Positions 1-8,592 of a DNA stretch of 64,000 nucleotides are shown here, piece by piece. The stretch comes from Virgibacillus doumboii (GTDB lineage: Bacteria; Bacillota; Bacilli; Bacillales; Amphibacillaceae). Position 1 is the first letter of the stretch. Each line of letters starts with the position of its first letter. The DNA lies in the NCBI RefSeq assembly GCF_902806455.1, contig NZ_CADCWQ010000001.1, forward strand, positions 3,185,602-3,249,601, written 5' to 3'. A program made the translations under genes and the position numbers. The notes under the pieces were generated by a model. It was not told the DNA's origin. It ran no database searches and saw nothing but the letters and a program-made list of their open reading frames with translations.

Positions 1-137
1 TGATTCAAGCGGTCCAACGTGGAATAACTTCCATTACAAGCAGGAAAGTATTCATCATCGGGCTCTACTGGCACTTTCTGGACGTCATCTGGATATTTAT
101 TTTTACAGGTGTCTACCTGATTGGGATGGTGGTTTAA
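1..137 (+). CDS. qoxC: Terminal oxidase subunit III, C-terminal end (partial)
   Basis: The gene begins outside the window; codons are read from base 3 and the stop is at 135-137. The tail contains [13 protein letters not shown] followed by a last hydrophobic helix. This is the conserved C-terminal signature of haem-copper oxidase subunit III. It is followed two bases later by a subunit IV gene of QoxD type, so the aa3 menaquinol oxidase assignment is preferred over CtaE of the caa3 oxidase. The protein is an integral membrane subunit of the respiratory terminal oxidase. Confidence 0.85.
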   Translation, partial: IQAVQRGITSITSRKVFIIGLYWHFLDVIWIFIFTGVYLIGMVV

Positions 138-138
138 T

Positions 139-423
139 ATGACCAGAAAACTTCCGATTAAACATATTATTGGCTATGTGACCTCCGTTGCCCTGACATT
201 TGCGGCAGCTTGGGCCGCACTCGGATCCAATTTATCAGTAACATGGATTTTAATTTCCATTTTTGCACTGGCAATCATCCAAGCAGCAATTCAACTGTTT
301 CTGTTCATGCATCTGACAGAAAGCGGAATCGGTAATACTCCGTGGAATATGATGTTCCATGGCGCTGTTATAGCAGCAATCCTTGTTGCGGGCTCACTGT
401 TTGTGATGTCGTTTGGGTTTTAG
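139..423 (+). CDS. qoxD: Cytochrome aa3 quinol oxidase subunit IV
   Basis: This 94-residue protein has three hydrophobic segments and the motif IQAAIQLFLFMHLTE, close to the LQ..LQL.MFMHMTE pattern of QoxD. Subunit IV is a small membrane subunit needed for assembly or stability of the quinol oxidase. The ATG at 139 was chosen because GGTGG lies six bases upstream. A TTG at 121 in the same frame lies inside qoxC. It is the last gene of the qox operon and is followed by a strong terminator. The alternative is CtaF of caa3 oxidase, which fits less well. Confidence 0.85.
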   Translation: MTRKLPIKHIIGYVTSVALTFAAAWAALGSNLSVTWILISIFALAIIQAAIQLFLFMHLTESGIGNTPWNMMFHGAVIAAILVAGSLFVMSFGF

Positions 424-441
424 GATTTGAATTAGATGAGC

Positions 442-475
442 AAAAACCTCTTTTCTTATTGGAAAAGAGGTTTTT
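442..475. terminator. Bidirectional terminator between qoxD and the ywcE-like gene
   Basis: AAAACCTCTTTTC and GgAAAAGAGGTTTTT form a strong stem with a five-base loop. It is flanked by A and T tracts, so it can end transcription from both convergent genes. Confidence 0.85.
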
Positions 476-764
476 AATACCCGCGCACTTCTTTTTTCGC
501 AAGCTTTTTATATTCTTCTGAATGGTTAACCATGTCGATGATGAACATGACCCAGCTGATTGCAGATACGAACAAGCTCAGGTAAAACATCACCCATGTT
601 ATGGAAAATACAGCCGGGACAGTACCGAACATGACCTGGAAAAAGTATAACCACATTCCTGACAACAGAACTGTCTGCACTGCAGCAAGGGTTTTCTTAT
701 TCAAATAAAAGAAAATGATTGGTGTAACGCTTGCCAGAATTAAAAACATTAACGTAATACCCAT
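474..764 (-). CDS. ywcE: YwcE-like small membrane protein
   Basis: About 96 residues with three predicted membrane segments and a short charged C-terminus (SEEYKKLAKKEVRGY). The N-terminal part (LASVTPIIFFYLNKKTL) and the overall size resemble B. subtilis YwcE, a holin-like sporulation protein whose gene also lies beside the qox operon. The ATG at 764 is preferred because GGGAG lies nine bases upstream; the ATG at 773 touches this GGGAG. The family assignment rests on similarity recalled from memory plus conserved position, so it is moderate. Confidence 0.55.
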   Translation of the reverse strand: MGITLMFLILASVTPIIFFYLNKKTLAAVQTVLLSGMWLYFFQVMFGTVPAVFSITWVMFYLSLFVSAISWVMFIIDMVNHSEEYKKLAKKEVRGY

Positions 765-1130
765 CAATATCATCTCCCGTTATAAGTGTAAACGGTTTCT
801 TACTTAATAGTGTATCAAATAATCCGGTGTATTGTCACATAACGTTCATATTTTGGCTTGGGGGAATTATGGTGATTTATTGTTATTTCTAAATCAGCAT
901 CCTTGCTGTCTTCTGCATATGTGATGGTCTAAAAAGACTTCGCTCAAATAAATAGCATGCCTCTAAATGAATGCTATTCCGGTTAACAGAACAAAAGAGG
1001 CTTCCAAAAAGTTCAATAACCTAATGGAAACCTCTCTAAGAACTCAGAAACTAATATCGGTCACTATTTCAGACACTAAAATTATTTGAAATGGTTATGA
1101 ACGTAGATGTAATAAGGAGTAGAGACCTAT
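765..1130. other. Ancestral downstream flank of groEL, no gene seen
   Basis: No convincing reading frame is present. On the minus strand the segment holds a terminator (990-1037) that would follow groEL if the island were absent. It is therefore read as the original groEL downstream region separated from groEL by the island. Confidence 0.6.
990..1037 (-). terminator. Probable original groEL terminator
   Basis: On the minus strand AGAGGTTTCC pairs with GGAAGCCTCT (one G-U) across a 20-base loop and is followed by TTTTGTT. It lies about 100 bp beyond the left copy of the groEL end repeat, where a groEL terminator would be before insertion. Confidence 0.6.
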
Positions 1131-1149
1131 ATTACATCATGCCGCCCAT
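1131..1149. repeat. Left island attachment repeat (copy of groEL 3' end)
   Basis: ATTACATCATGCCGCCCAT, read on the minus strand, encodes the last groEL codons (MGGMM) and stop. The same 19 bases are at 47501-47519 in the intact groEL gene; identity stops at both edges. This is the expected core repeat of a tyrosine-recombinase element. Confidence 0.9.
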
Positions 1150-1265
1150 AATGTTTTATGGTGTAACATCTTTTATAAGGTGTCAATAAAATGTGGCATA
1201 TCAGTATTCTTCCATTTTAATACTGTAACATCTTTAACATAAAGTAATGTTTTTTACTTCATTGC

Positions 1266-1298
1266 GTTAGCAAAATGTTAGCATTTTGTTAGCATAAA
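1266..1298. repeat. Left integrase arm-site iterons
   Basis: Three tandem 11-bp units each begin GTTAGCA (GTTAGCAAAAT, GTTAGCATTTT, GTTAGCATAAA). The first 23 bases (1266-1288) recur exactly at 47431-47453 near the other end. A second direct repeat, TGTAACATCTTT, occurs at 1162 and 1224. They look like arm-type integrase or excisionase binding sites. Confidence 0.65.
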
Positions 1299-1443
1299 TT
1301 TCATATAGGGTCAGCTTTTATTCACGGAACGAACATCGAAAAGCTATGCTATTTTTGGCACAGGTTTGGTTTGTTGTTTAACAATCCAGAAAAAACACCA
1401 TTCTTATTCACATAATGATAATTATGTTATGATGGAGCATTAG

Positions 1444-1463
1444 TGATAACAGATCTGTTATCA
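1444..1463. promoter_or_regulatory. Perfect 20-bp palindrome
   Basis: TGATAACAGATCTGTTATCA is a perfect palindrome in the gene-free left end of the island (1150-1535). It looks like a dimeric repressor operator, but no clear gene starts next to it. Confidence 0.4.
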
Positions 1464-1480
1464 AAATATTATCAAACAAG

Positions 1481-1521
1481 AAAAATCACCCTAAGCTGTT
1501 AAAAGGGCAAGGGTGATTTTC
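1481..1521. terminator. Terminator after the ABC-three-component operon
   Basis: AAAATCACCCT and AGGGTGATTTT form an 11-bp stem with A and T tracts on both sides. It lies just beyond the stop of the ABC ATPase gene and can act on the minus strand. Confidence 0.8.
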
Positions 1522-1535
1522 AAGTCTAATATTAT

Positions 1536-3302
1536 TTAATACTTGAAGCCAAATAAAGCACCTGAACCATCTTCAGTTTGTTCAAGTTCACATACAATAT
1601 CTTTGCTATTTAACTTATCTTTGGAGACGTCTGAATCTATTAAACTGATGATATATTGCACATCATTTTCATTGCAAAATTCTTCAATGAATTCGAGATA
1701 GGATCCTTTACGGTTCTCATGCAATGCTTCAAAAGGTCCATCATGATACAGAAATTTAAAGAAACTTTTATTAGAATAATAGCTTAAAATAGCTAAATCA
1801 AAACACATACACAGCATTTTTCTATATGAAAAACCTTCATCTTCATGTGTCAAGGCACCACTATCTGTAATGATACCAGCATTAAACTCAACATTCGATG
1901 TGGTATTAGTTGAAATATCAATTATTCCGTTCTTACTTGTTATAGCTTCAAAGTAGGTCTTAAATAGATACCTAATATCATTTAAAACTTTATTTCCATA
2001 TTCTATTTTCGAGTCTATTGTTTCATTAATTTTTTCTAGTTCCTTCTTCTTTTCATTTAATTCTTTTATATCTGTTCTTGTTTGTAAAATTATATCTTTT
2101 TGTGTCTCGAGACTTTGGATGTTCTTTTCTTTTTCAATTAAATTAGCCCGCAAATTTTTGTACTTATTAATAACATCAGTATCTTGCAATACATTTAAAA
2201 TACCTGATCGTTGTTTTCCTAAGTCTTTTAGCTTTTCATCAACTACCTTAAGCTCTGCTTTTTTATCAATAAGCAGCTTTGATAAGTGAAACCTTCTATC
2301 TTCAAGTAAAGACTTATTAAAACTAATTAAATCTTCATATGATTTTTGAAGTTGATCACTAAAATAAATTTCGACTTCTTCAAAAAGCTCTTTTATGTAG
2401 TCAAAGTCAAGAAACTCTTTCGTCGCTAATGAGTTTTCAATAAGATCGATGTCAGACCTTAAATTATAGGCTTTATTTTGTAAGGAAATCGACTTACTTT
2501 CAATCTCTTTAATTAATTCCTTGCTAATTTGTTTTTCATTTAAATAGAAGTTAAATGAGTCGAGATCCTGTTCCAATATTTCTTTTTCCCTAGTCAGAAT
2601 ATCTATTTGTCCATTGATTCTATCTATATCTGAAGCATTATAATAGTCTTCCATATTTTTTATTTTAGTTTTCAAGGCTTCAATTTCATTATTTAATTCA
2701 TATTTTTTTAAGAGCAGATCACTATCAAATCCTAGTAATTCATATACAAAGGGTTTCCATACTTGGTCTGTAGAACTTGAGAACTTTGTTAATTGAAAAA
2801 CATCACTATAATCATTTTGAGTTCTTATAAAATAGCCTACTAGTTTACGATAATCATAATCTCCTAATATATCAAAGTTTAATTTTTCATTTAAAATTGT
2901 TGTTGCTGGGACGACATTTTCACTCGTAGTATTTAGAACTAAGTTTGTGTAATCCCATTCTTCACATTCCAACAATTCTGTTGAATAATCAAGTATTTTT
3001 ATGTCTACTCTTGTAACGTTGCTAAAAGATCTTCTAATTGTTAAATAATCACCATTATTTAATTTTAATTCCAGATAAAACGTATGATCCTTAAAAATCT
3101 TTTTCTTGTTATAAAAATAGTTTCCCTTTTTTACTTCCTTAAGTAGCATGAAATCTATCAGTTGAACAAGAGCACTTTTCCCAAGGTTGTGTGGATCGTT
3201 TACATTTTTATCGTGGACATAACCAAAGATGATATTTAATCCATTTTTAAATTCAATATCTTTAAACCTTGAATCATCGCTATACAACCTTGATAATTTC
3301 AT
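1536..3302 (-). CDS. SMC-like ABC ATPase, DUF2326-type (ABC-three-component system)
   Basis: The protein has 588 residues. An N-terminal ABC half-domain carries a Walker A (HNLGKSAL, about residues 38-45). A long coiled coil follows (roughly 195-445), and a C-terminal half-domain holds a Walker B-like FLYHDGPF near residue 520. This is the layout of DUF2326 ATPases in the ABC-three-component (ABC-3C) conflict systems described by Aravind and co-workers. Its start overlaps the stop of the middle-component gene by four bases (ATGA). Together they are inferred to form a sensor-effector complex responding to invading DNA. The family call is fairly sure; the function is inference. Confidence 0.75.
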   Translation of the reverse strand: MKLSRLYSDDSRFKDIEFKNGLNIIFGYVHDKNVNDPHNLGKSALVQLIDFMLLKEVKKGNYFYNKKKIFKDHTFYLELKLNNGDYLTIRRSFSNVTRVDIKILDYSTELLECEEWDYTNLVLNTTSENVVPATTILNEKLNFDILGDYDYRKLVGYFIRTQNDYSDVFQLTKFSSSTDQVWKPFVYELLGFDSDLLLKKYELNNEIEALKTKIKNMEDYYNASDIDRINGQIDILTREKEILEQDLDSFNFYLNEKQISKELIKEIESKSISLQNKAYNLRSDIDLIENSLATKEFLDFDYIKELFEEVEIYFSDQLQKSYEDLISFNKSLLEDRRFHLSKLLIDKKAELKVVDEKLKDLGKQRSGILNVLQDTDVINKYKNLRANLIEKEKNIQSLETQKDIILQTRTDIKELNEKKKELEKINETIDSKIEYGNKVLNDIRYLFKTYFEAITSKNGIIDISTNTTSNVEFNAGIITDSGALTHEDEGFSYRKMLCMCFDLAILSYYSNKSFFKFLYHDGPFEALHENRKGSYLEFIEEFCNENDVQYIISLIDSDVSKDKLNSKDIVCELEQTEDGSGALFGFKY

Positions 3303-3544
3303 ATTTTCATCTCCAAGACGTCAGATTCGATATCGTAGTTGATCCTACCTAGTAAAAATAAAAAATCAATTCCCGGTAAAAACAAATATAACGCATCGTC
3401 ACCAATTTGCTTTTCTAGGTCATTATACAGTTTGCCATAACTACACTTGTAATCATTTTCTTTAAATAGCTTAATTAATATTGCAACTACATAGATTAAA
3501 CTTCTATTTAACTCTGTAAATTTATCCGGTCTCAGCAATGTCAT
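3299..3544 (-). CDS. ABC-three-component middle component (MC6-like)
   Basis: A small protein of about 81 residues starting LLRPDKFTELNRSLIY, with a hydrophobic FLPGIDFLFLLGRINYD near its end. This resembles the small 'middle component' proteins of ABC-3C systems, which link the ATPase to the effector subunit. The start is uncertain: GTG 3547 and ATG 3544 both follow a GGAG inside the upstream gene, giving a 23-26 bp overlap and probable translational coupling. Confidence 0.6.
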   Translation of the reverse strand: MTLLRPDKFTELNRSLIYVVAILIKLFKENDYKCSYGKLYNDLEKQIGDDALYLFLPGIDFLFLLGRINYDIESDVLEMKI

Positions 3545-4091
3545 CACCGTTTTCTCCAATGTGACATATGTAATACATAAAATGTATTACCACAGTCACC
3601 ATTTCCTCATTCTCTAAGACCTCTATATCATTAGAGTTTAAAAATCTATCAATAATATCATTTATTACTTCGCTAAAAAATTCCTTTTCTCTTTTTATTT
3701 CAGGTATTTTTCTATTGATGGTCTTCTTAATATTATTGTATGATTTCTTTAACTTTTTATTACGAGGGTCAGCCAATATATCCTTAATAGCCTTAAAAAA
3801 AATACTGCTTTCAATTATGACTTTGTTGTAGTCATTACAGCCTTTTTCTTCTAAATTATTAATGGTATTTTTCGCTACAATGTTTATCCTCTTTAATCCA
3901 TCGTCTTCAACACCTTGATTAGGCTCCGAGTCATCTTCAAGCTCTAACTCCAAAAAGTCTATTACCTTTTTTAGGTTATATGGATTAATAACGTCACTTC
4001 TCTTATGTATAACGTTTTGGTTATATACATTGCCATCATTGTTATAAACTGGGCTATAATCACCTTTTGTAGTATTTTTACTTCCTGTCAT
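3522..4091 (-). CDS. ABC-three-component CTD-type subunit
   Basis: The 189-residue protein starts with a motif KGDYSPVYNNDGNV. A charged helical region follows, and the tail VIHFMYYICHIGEN resembles the C-terminal ABC-3C domain of effector subunits. In typical systems this domain is fused to an effector (nuclease, peptidase or membrane segments). Here no effector domain is present in the chain. The upstream 60-aa membrane protein, joined by an ATGA overlap and carrying the same SP.YNNDG motif, probably supplies that part. Specific function is not known. Confidence 0.55.
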   Translation of the reverse strand: MTGSKNTTKGDYSPVYNNDGNVYNQNVIHKRSDVINPYNLKKVIDFLELELEDDSEPNQGVEDDGLKRINIVAKNTINNLEEKGCNDYNKVIIESSIFFKAIKDILADPRNKKLKKSYNNIKKTINRKIPEIKREKEFFSEVINDIIDRFLNSNDIEVLENEEMVTVVIHFMYYICHIGENGDDIAETG

Positions 4092-4270
4092 CTTCCATCA
4101 CCAAAACTTCCTTTTACATCACCATCGTTATTATAAATAGGACTATTTTTTCCTTTTGTTTTATTAGTGCTTTTTTGAGTTATCCTTATAGATTTAAGAA
4201 CAAAGCCCCCTGTAGCTCCGAGTATAAGGGTAAGCAGATGGGTTATAACAGTTGTCCAATCAATAGTCAT
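4088..4270 (-). CDS. Single-helix membrane protein, putative effector of the ABC-3C operon
   Basis: The 60-residue protein has one transmembrane helix (about residues 6-26, TVITHLLTLILGATGGFVL). A short basic stretch and the motif KGKNSPIYNNDGDVKG follow. The same motif opens the next gene, suggesting a tandem duplication or a split of one ancestral gene. It is the first gene of the operon and overlaps the next by four bases. A plausible role is a membrane-disrupting or anchoring effector, but this is inference from arrangement only. Confidence 0.5.
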   Translation of the reverse strand: MTIDWTTVITHLLTLILGATGGFVLKSIRITQKSTNKTKGKNSPIYNNDGDVKGSFGDGR

Positions 4271-4420
4271 TTACAATCACCTTCTTCTTAGTTTAATAAG
4301 TTTTATGTAATTTCCTTAATAGTTTAAAGCTATTATTTCAAATTATGAATTTTTTTACAATACCCATGTATTTTCTACAGTAAGTCTAAAATATTAGAAT
4401 ATAGATCCAGGTTCACGTAA

Positions 4421-4480
4421 AATAAATGAAGCAATCCCCCAGTGGACACGGAACAGGTAGGACGATTGCTTCATTTTTAT
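4421..4480. terminator. Terminator after the hsdR remnant
   Basis: ATGAAGCAATC and GATTGCTTCAT pair across a 27-base loop, with a T tract on the plus side and an A-rich flank on the other. It sits at the 3' end of the hsdR remnant and 150 bp upstream of the ABC-3C operon. Confidence 0.6.
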
Positions 4481-4895
4481 GATGCCTCTTGCTGATATAA
4501 AGCTTTTTGGAAAGATGTAAATGTTTCTTGAATCTTGCTAACACCACCGAGGACTTCTACAGCATCTGTAATTGAATGGTATTTATGCTCTAGTAATCGC
4601 GGTAATTTTTCTTGGTCAAGCTCTTCATAGCCAGTTTCAACGTACTTAGAAAGAACAAAATCAAGAAATTCTCCTTCTTTGTCGTCCAAATTCTTAAAGA
4701 TACTAGTCTTAGCTTTGGCTAAGCGCTCTTCTCTTGAAATAGGCTTTAATTTATTAAACTTTGCAATACAGATAGTTCATCTTTTCCATATCCCTCATTA
4801 GCGAGACTTTCTAATAATGCTTTACGAGTCTTAGGATTTGCCCAAATTTAACGCAATTCGTCTTTAATTTTAAAAAAGTCAGGCAACGTCCCATA
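4477..4895 (-). pseudogene. hsdR 3' remnant (type I restriction subunit C-terminus)
   Basis: The last 70 codons encode EFLDFVLSKYV, EELDQEKLPRLLEHKYHSI and FQKALYQ, the typical EcoEI_R_C end of type I restriction HsdR subunits. Upstream, in shifting frames, are pieces such as IWANPKTRKALLESLANEGYGK and REERLAKAK from the same region. A point stop after FLEN, a stop after DELR and a deletion/frameshift near 4750-4770 break the gene. The HsdR motor and nuclease domains are absent, so it is inactive. Confidence 0.75.
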
Positions 4896-5435
4896 TTAGT
4901 TTTCTAAAAACTCTTCAGCCGAAATAGGTTTTCCATCAGCAGTCCAAAAGCTAGTAGCAACAGTATGCTGGATTTCTCGTTCTTTCCCGTCTCTTAATTT
5001 TATCCTTATTGTTTTCTTAGGTTCTCTCGGTTCGTCTGGATCTCCAGGTTTATCAGGATTGCCTGGGTTTCTAGGGCCTCTTGAAAAGGCCGCCACAACT
5101 GCACCTAAAATACTAATATAGACAAACATCTTTATCCCATTACCATTTGCAATTCTGGCCATATGCAGTGCTGCCCATTCAAACAGACCAATTTCATCTA
5201 ATATTAGTGAAATAAGTATAATAGCGACAAATGCCAGGGTTGCATTCCACACAATTTCTGTTACTTCCCAAACATCGCTGAACCCAATTACACCTGCCAA
5301 TAAAGCAACAACAGCACCACCAATAGCAGACCAACCAATATTCAGCCCTTTAGGCTGCCAAATAACCAAAATAAGTGTAACTAAAAAGATTATAATCGCT
5401 AGTATAAGCGTTGATGACAAAACGTGAACCCCCAA
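4896..5435 (-). pseudogene. arsB 5' end fused to hsdR 3' part
   Basis: An open frame of 179 codons is a chimera. Residues 1 to about 113 ([51 protein letters not shown]) are the first membrane segments of the arsenite pump ArsB. From SRGPRNPG onward ([32 protein letters not shown]) it is the linker and C-terminal part of a type I HsdR protein. The join follows GAVVAAF. It is read as a deletion between an arsenic-resistance operon and a type I restriction operon. The product is unlikely to work as either protein. Confidence 0.75.
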
Positions 5436-5577
5436 TTAACAACATTACCGTGGTTAAACGCGTTTTATCACCCAACAATTTTAAATCATTGCAGCTTTAT
5501 CCATTTCAATTGCAGCATATATACACCGCCTCCCTTATACTCAAATCATCCTTTTGTCCCAGCCTCCTGGTACAGTA

Positions 5578-8568
5578 TTAATTATTCTCACTGTTATTAC
5601 TTAGCATGTCGTTAATGATATCTCGAATGTTATCATTATTGGTCTGCTTGTAATACTTGACTTCAAACCCTTGTTGTTTGAATAACTCAAAGATTTGATA
5701 CGGTGTTTCTATTTTATCTGACTCGCTACCTCTTAAGGTTCTCTCGCTATCAACACCCTTACTTTCAATAACAGCTTTTATGGTTGGGTTGCCCTCATTA
5801 TCTTTAACCACATACATAAAGTCAGGGCTGTAGGTACTGCCATCGATAAATGGAATCTGAATGCTACGTTTTGGAATCTTACCAAAGACCTCGATGCTGT
5901 CGTGTTGAGCTTTGATGTTCTTATCTTCTATATCGGAGTCATATAGGATAGTGTCATATAAATAGGCTTTCATTGGGGTGCCCTTAGTATGCTTTGTCCC
6001 TAAATATGCTGAGGTCTTCACGTGCTCCCTTGGATTACCATCAGCTTCTGTTAATTGAGTTGGATGAACTCTGGTATTGGATAACTTTTTGTAGGAATAC
6101 ACTTTTAATAGTTCATCATATAACCGTTCCTTAAAATAAAATGTTAAATTTCTAACCGTGTCAAAAGTGAAAAATGAGTCTTCTAAGGTCTTCTCCTGCG
6201 ATGCCTTAGATATACCCCTATGAACCAGAGGAATGGCTACATTGGTACTTTGAGCTAACCTCTTTAAAAATTTACCATATGGAATGGTGTCATAAAAAGT
6301 ATCCACCGAATCGGTTACTTGAGTGAAAACAAATTCTTCCTGAACCATTTCTAATATATCTCTAGTGGTACTTCTAGCAGTACGATCAATTAACTTATCT
6401 GTGATAACCTCAGAGATGATATTAACTAACACTTCATCTTCTACCTGGTCGAAATATAAATAATACTTTTCATTGAGTTTTTCCCATAATTCTTTGACCT
6501 TCCAATAATTCTCCTGTCGGATCTTAACTTTTCTGTCTTTATCACGATTTCGATCCGTAACCTTATCATCATCTAACTTATTAAAGACTTCTGGATACTC
6601 ATTTAAGAACTCGGTGAGCTTGTCCTGTTTAACTTGTCGATTTATGTCGATATACCCCTTAGTTAAGAGCTCAACAACTACTTGCTCTTGAGTCATATCC
6701 TTATCCGTAGCTAACTTTTCTACCTGTTCCTTTGAAAGTTCCTTTTTATCAAAAGAGGTTTCTCCATAGATTTCTTTTTCTAGTTTTTTGATAAAATCTT
6801 CCTCTGTAAAATCGACTATATAGTTAAGCATGAAAGACTCATTTTCAACTCGATTTCCAGATTGATCTACAGGTAACCTTAAACCACGACCAATCTCCTG
6901 TAGTTTACTATTGTCACTACCACTTGAACGTAGCTTGGCAATGGTAAAGATGTTAGGGTTATCCCACCCCTCTTTTAAAGTCCACTTTGAGAAGATAAAC
7001 CTCTTAGTGTTATAGTTACCATCCTCATCTGTTAAACTTAATAACTCTTCTTTATCAAACAAAATCGTATTTACCTGCTGTTCAACCTCGGCTTCAGTTG
7101 ATGTATTATCTTGCGAGAAATATCCCATATGAGAGGCTTTAATATTCCGCAATGTCTCCTGAAGATACTGCTTATACTCCTCCTCATTGGCACTACAAGC
7201 TGCTATCTCATGTTCTAACTGTTTTTTCAACTCTTCTTCAAATGCAATATGCAAGTAAGGCTCCTTACCCGTTTTCTTATCATTTCGATATGAATAAATA
7301 TCATCAATGAAAAATAAGGCTAAGGTCTTAATCTTAAACTTACGCTTGAAGTTATCTCTCTCAGACTCAAAATGACGCTTTAGAGCTAATTGAATTGACT
7401 GCCTCACATAAGATGTGGCTAAAACATCAGAATAGAAAACATCACCTGTATACTTTTCTTCTCCGTTACTCAATAAAACTTTTGTAGCCATGATCCCGTC
7501 AATCGTTATACCCCTGAAACTATTAGACAGGCGATTTAAGGAATCAGTGAGCTTTAGATCCTTGGTTTCCTTTACCGTTTTACCACTCTCATTTACAGAA
7601 GTCTTCTGAAAACGGACATAATCACCTTTTACCATATTAATAATCTTGAATACTTCCTTCTTATTATTAGGGCTTGCTACATGCTCCTTGGCTACGCCCT
7701 TAATAAGATTATCCTTAAAAGACTTATGGATGTTGAGATCATAAATCAGATTCTGGTAGTCCTTGACCTTCATCTTATTTTTACCCCTACCTACCTGTTT
7801 TTCAGGGAAGGTGGCTCCATAACGCACAATCATTTGAGGGCGAACCCTTTTCTCAATAAAGTTATAAGTGGTCTGTTCACGACTAAAACGATGCGGTTCG
7901 TCAATAATCATAATAGGTCGAGTGGCCGCAATCCCATCTATCGGCCTGTTATAACCTCCTACCGATGAATCATAATCATTACGGACTAAGACACCACTCT
8001 TGTTATCCTTTAAATGTTGCATGTTTACTAATAAAACCTCTATCACATTTTGATGGCTAGATGTTTTATTAACAAAGTTAGTGATACTATTTGGGATGTA
8101 GTTCTTTTTATTCTTTTTTCGCTTTACCCCTTCAACCACTTCAAGGCTAATTTCACCCTTATAACCACAATTATTTCTAAAATGCTTAGCTACACTTTGG
8201 TTCTTAATAAACCTCTCGACACCTGCTTTAATAGCAAGGGAAGGTACTGCTATGATGAATTTTCTGAAACCATATAACTTATGTAACTCATAAATGGTTC
8301 TCGTGTAAACATAGGTTTTCCCGGTCCCTGTCTCCATTTTGATATCAAGATGCAACATATCTTCATTTCGAGAAATACCCCTCATAGAAGAAGGCAACGG
8401 ATTTTGTAGGTTACTTATGTTTTGATATAAATATTCATCATTGATATCTATAATTGGATTCTCTATATTTCTTATCGGTCTTGAGATATCTACATTTTGA
8501 AATACTGAAGAAAGCTTCTTGATAGGCTTAACCTGATGTATTAGATTTTTCTTTAAAATTAATTCCAA
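5578..8568 (-). CDS. res: Type III restriction enzyme, Res subunit
   Basis: The 996-residue protein has an SF2 helicase core: Walker A METGTGKTY (about 79-87) and a DEPH box near residue 220. KWTLKEGWDNPN and LQEIGRGLRLPVD are later helicase motifs. A C-terminal PD-(E)xK endonuclease shows PDF (915-917) and ESK (935-937). Length and order match EcoP15I-type Res. With the Mod subunit it cuts unmethylated DNA at a distance from paired sites. It lies 24 bp downstream of mod in the same operon. No disruption is visible. Confidence 0.93.
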   Translation of the reverse strand: MELILKKNLIHQVKPIKKLSSVFQNVDISRPIRNIENPIIDINDEYLYQNISNLQNPLPSSMRGISRNEDMLHLDIKMETGTGKTYVYTRTIYELHKLYGFRKFIIAVPSLAIKAGVERFIKNQSVAKHFRNNCGYKGEISLEVVEGVKRKKNKKNYIPNSITNFVNKTSSHQNVIEVLLVNMQHLKDNKSGVLVRNDYDSSVGGYNRPIDGIAATRPIMIIDEPHRFSREQTTYNFIEKRVRPQMIVRYGATFPEKQVGRGKNKMKVKDYQNLIYDLNIHKSFKDNLIKGVAKEHVASPNNKKEVFKIINMVKGDYVRFQKTSVNESGKTVKETKDLKLTDSLNRLSNSFRGITIDGIMATKVLLSNGEEKYTGDVFYSDVLATSYVRQSIQLALKRHFESERDNFKRKFKIKTLALFFIDDIYSYRNDKKTGKEPYLHIAFEEELKKQLEHEIAACSANEEEYKQYLQETLRNIKASHMGYFSQDNTSTEAEVEQQVNTILFDKEELLSLTDEDGNYNTKRFIFSKWTLKEGWDNPNIFTIAKLRSSGSDNSKLQEIGRGLRLPVDQSGNRVENESFMLNYIVDFTEEDFIKKLEKEIYGETSFDKKELSKEQVEKLATDKDMTQEQVVVELLTKGYIDINRQVKQDKLTEFLNEYPEVFNKLDDDKVTDRNRDKDRKVKIRQENYWKVKELWEKLNEKYYLYFDQVEDEVLVNIISEVITDKLIDRTARSTTRDILEMVQEEFVFTQVTDSVDTFYDTIPYGKFLKRLAQSTNVAIPLVHRGISKASQEKTLEDSFFTFDTVRNLTFYFKERLYDELLKVYSYKKLSNTRVHPTQLTEADGNPREHVKTSAYLGTKHTKGTPMKAYLYDTILYDSDIEDKNIKAQHDSIEVFGKIPKRSIQIPFIDGSTYSPDFMYVVKDNEGNPTIKAVIESKGVDSERTLRGSESDKIETPYQIFELFKQQGFEVKYYKQTNNDNIRDIINDMLSNNSENN

Positions 8569-8592
8569 ATCTATTCACCTCCTAACTGTCTG

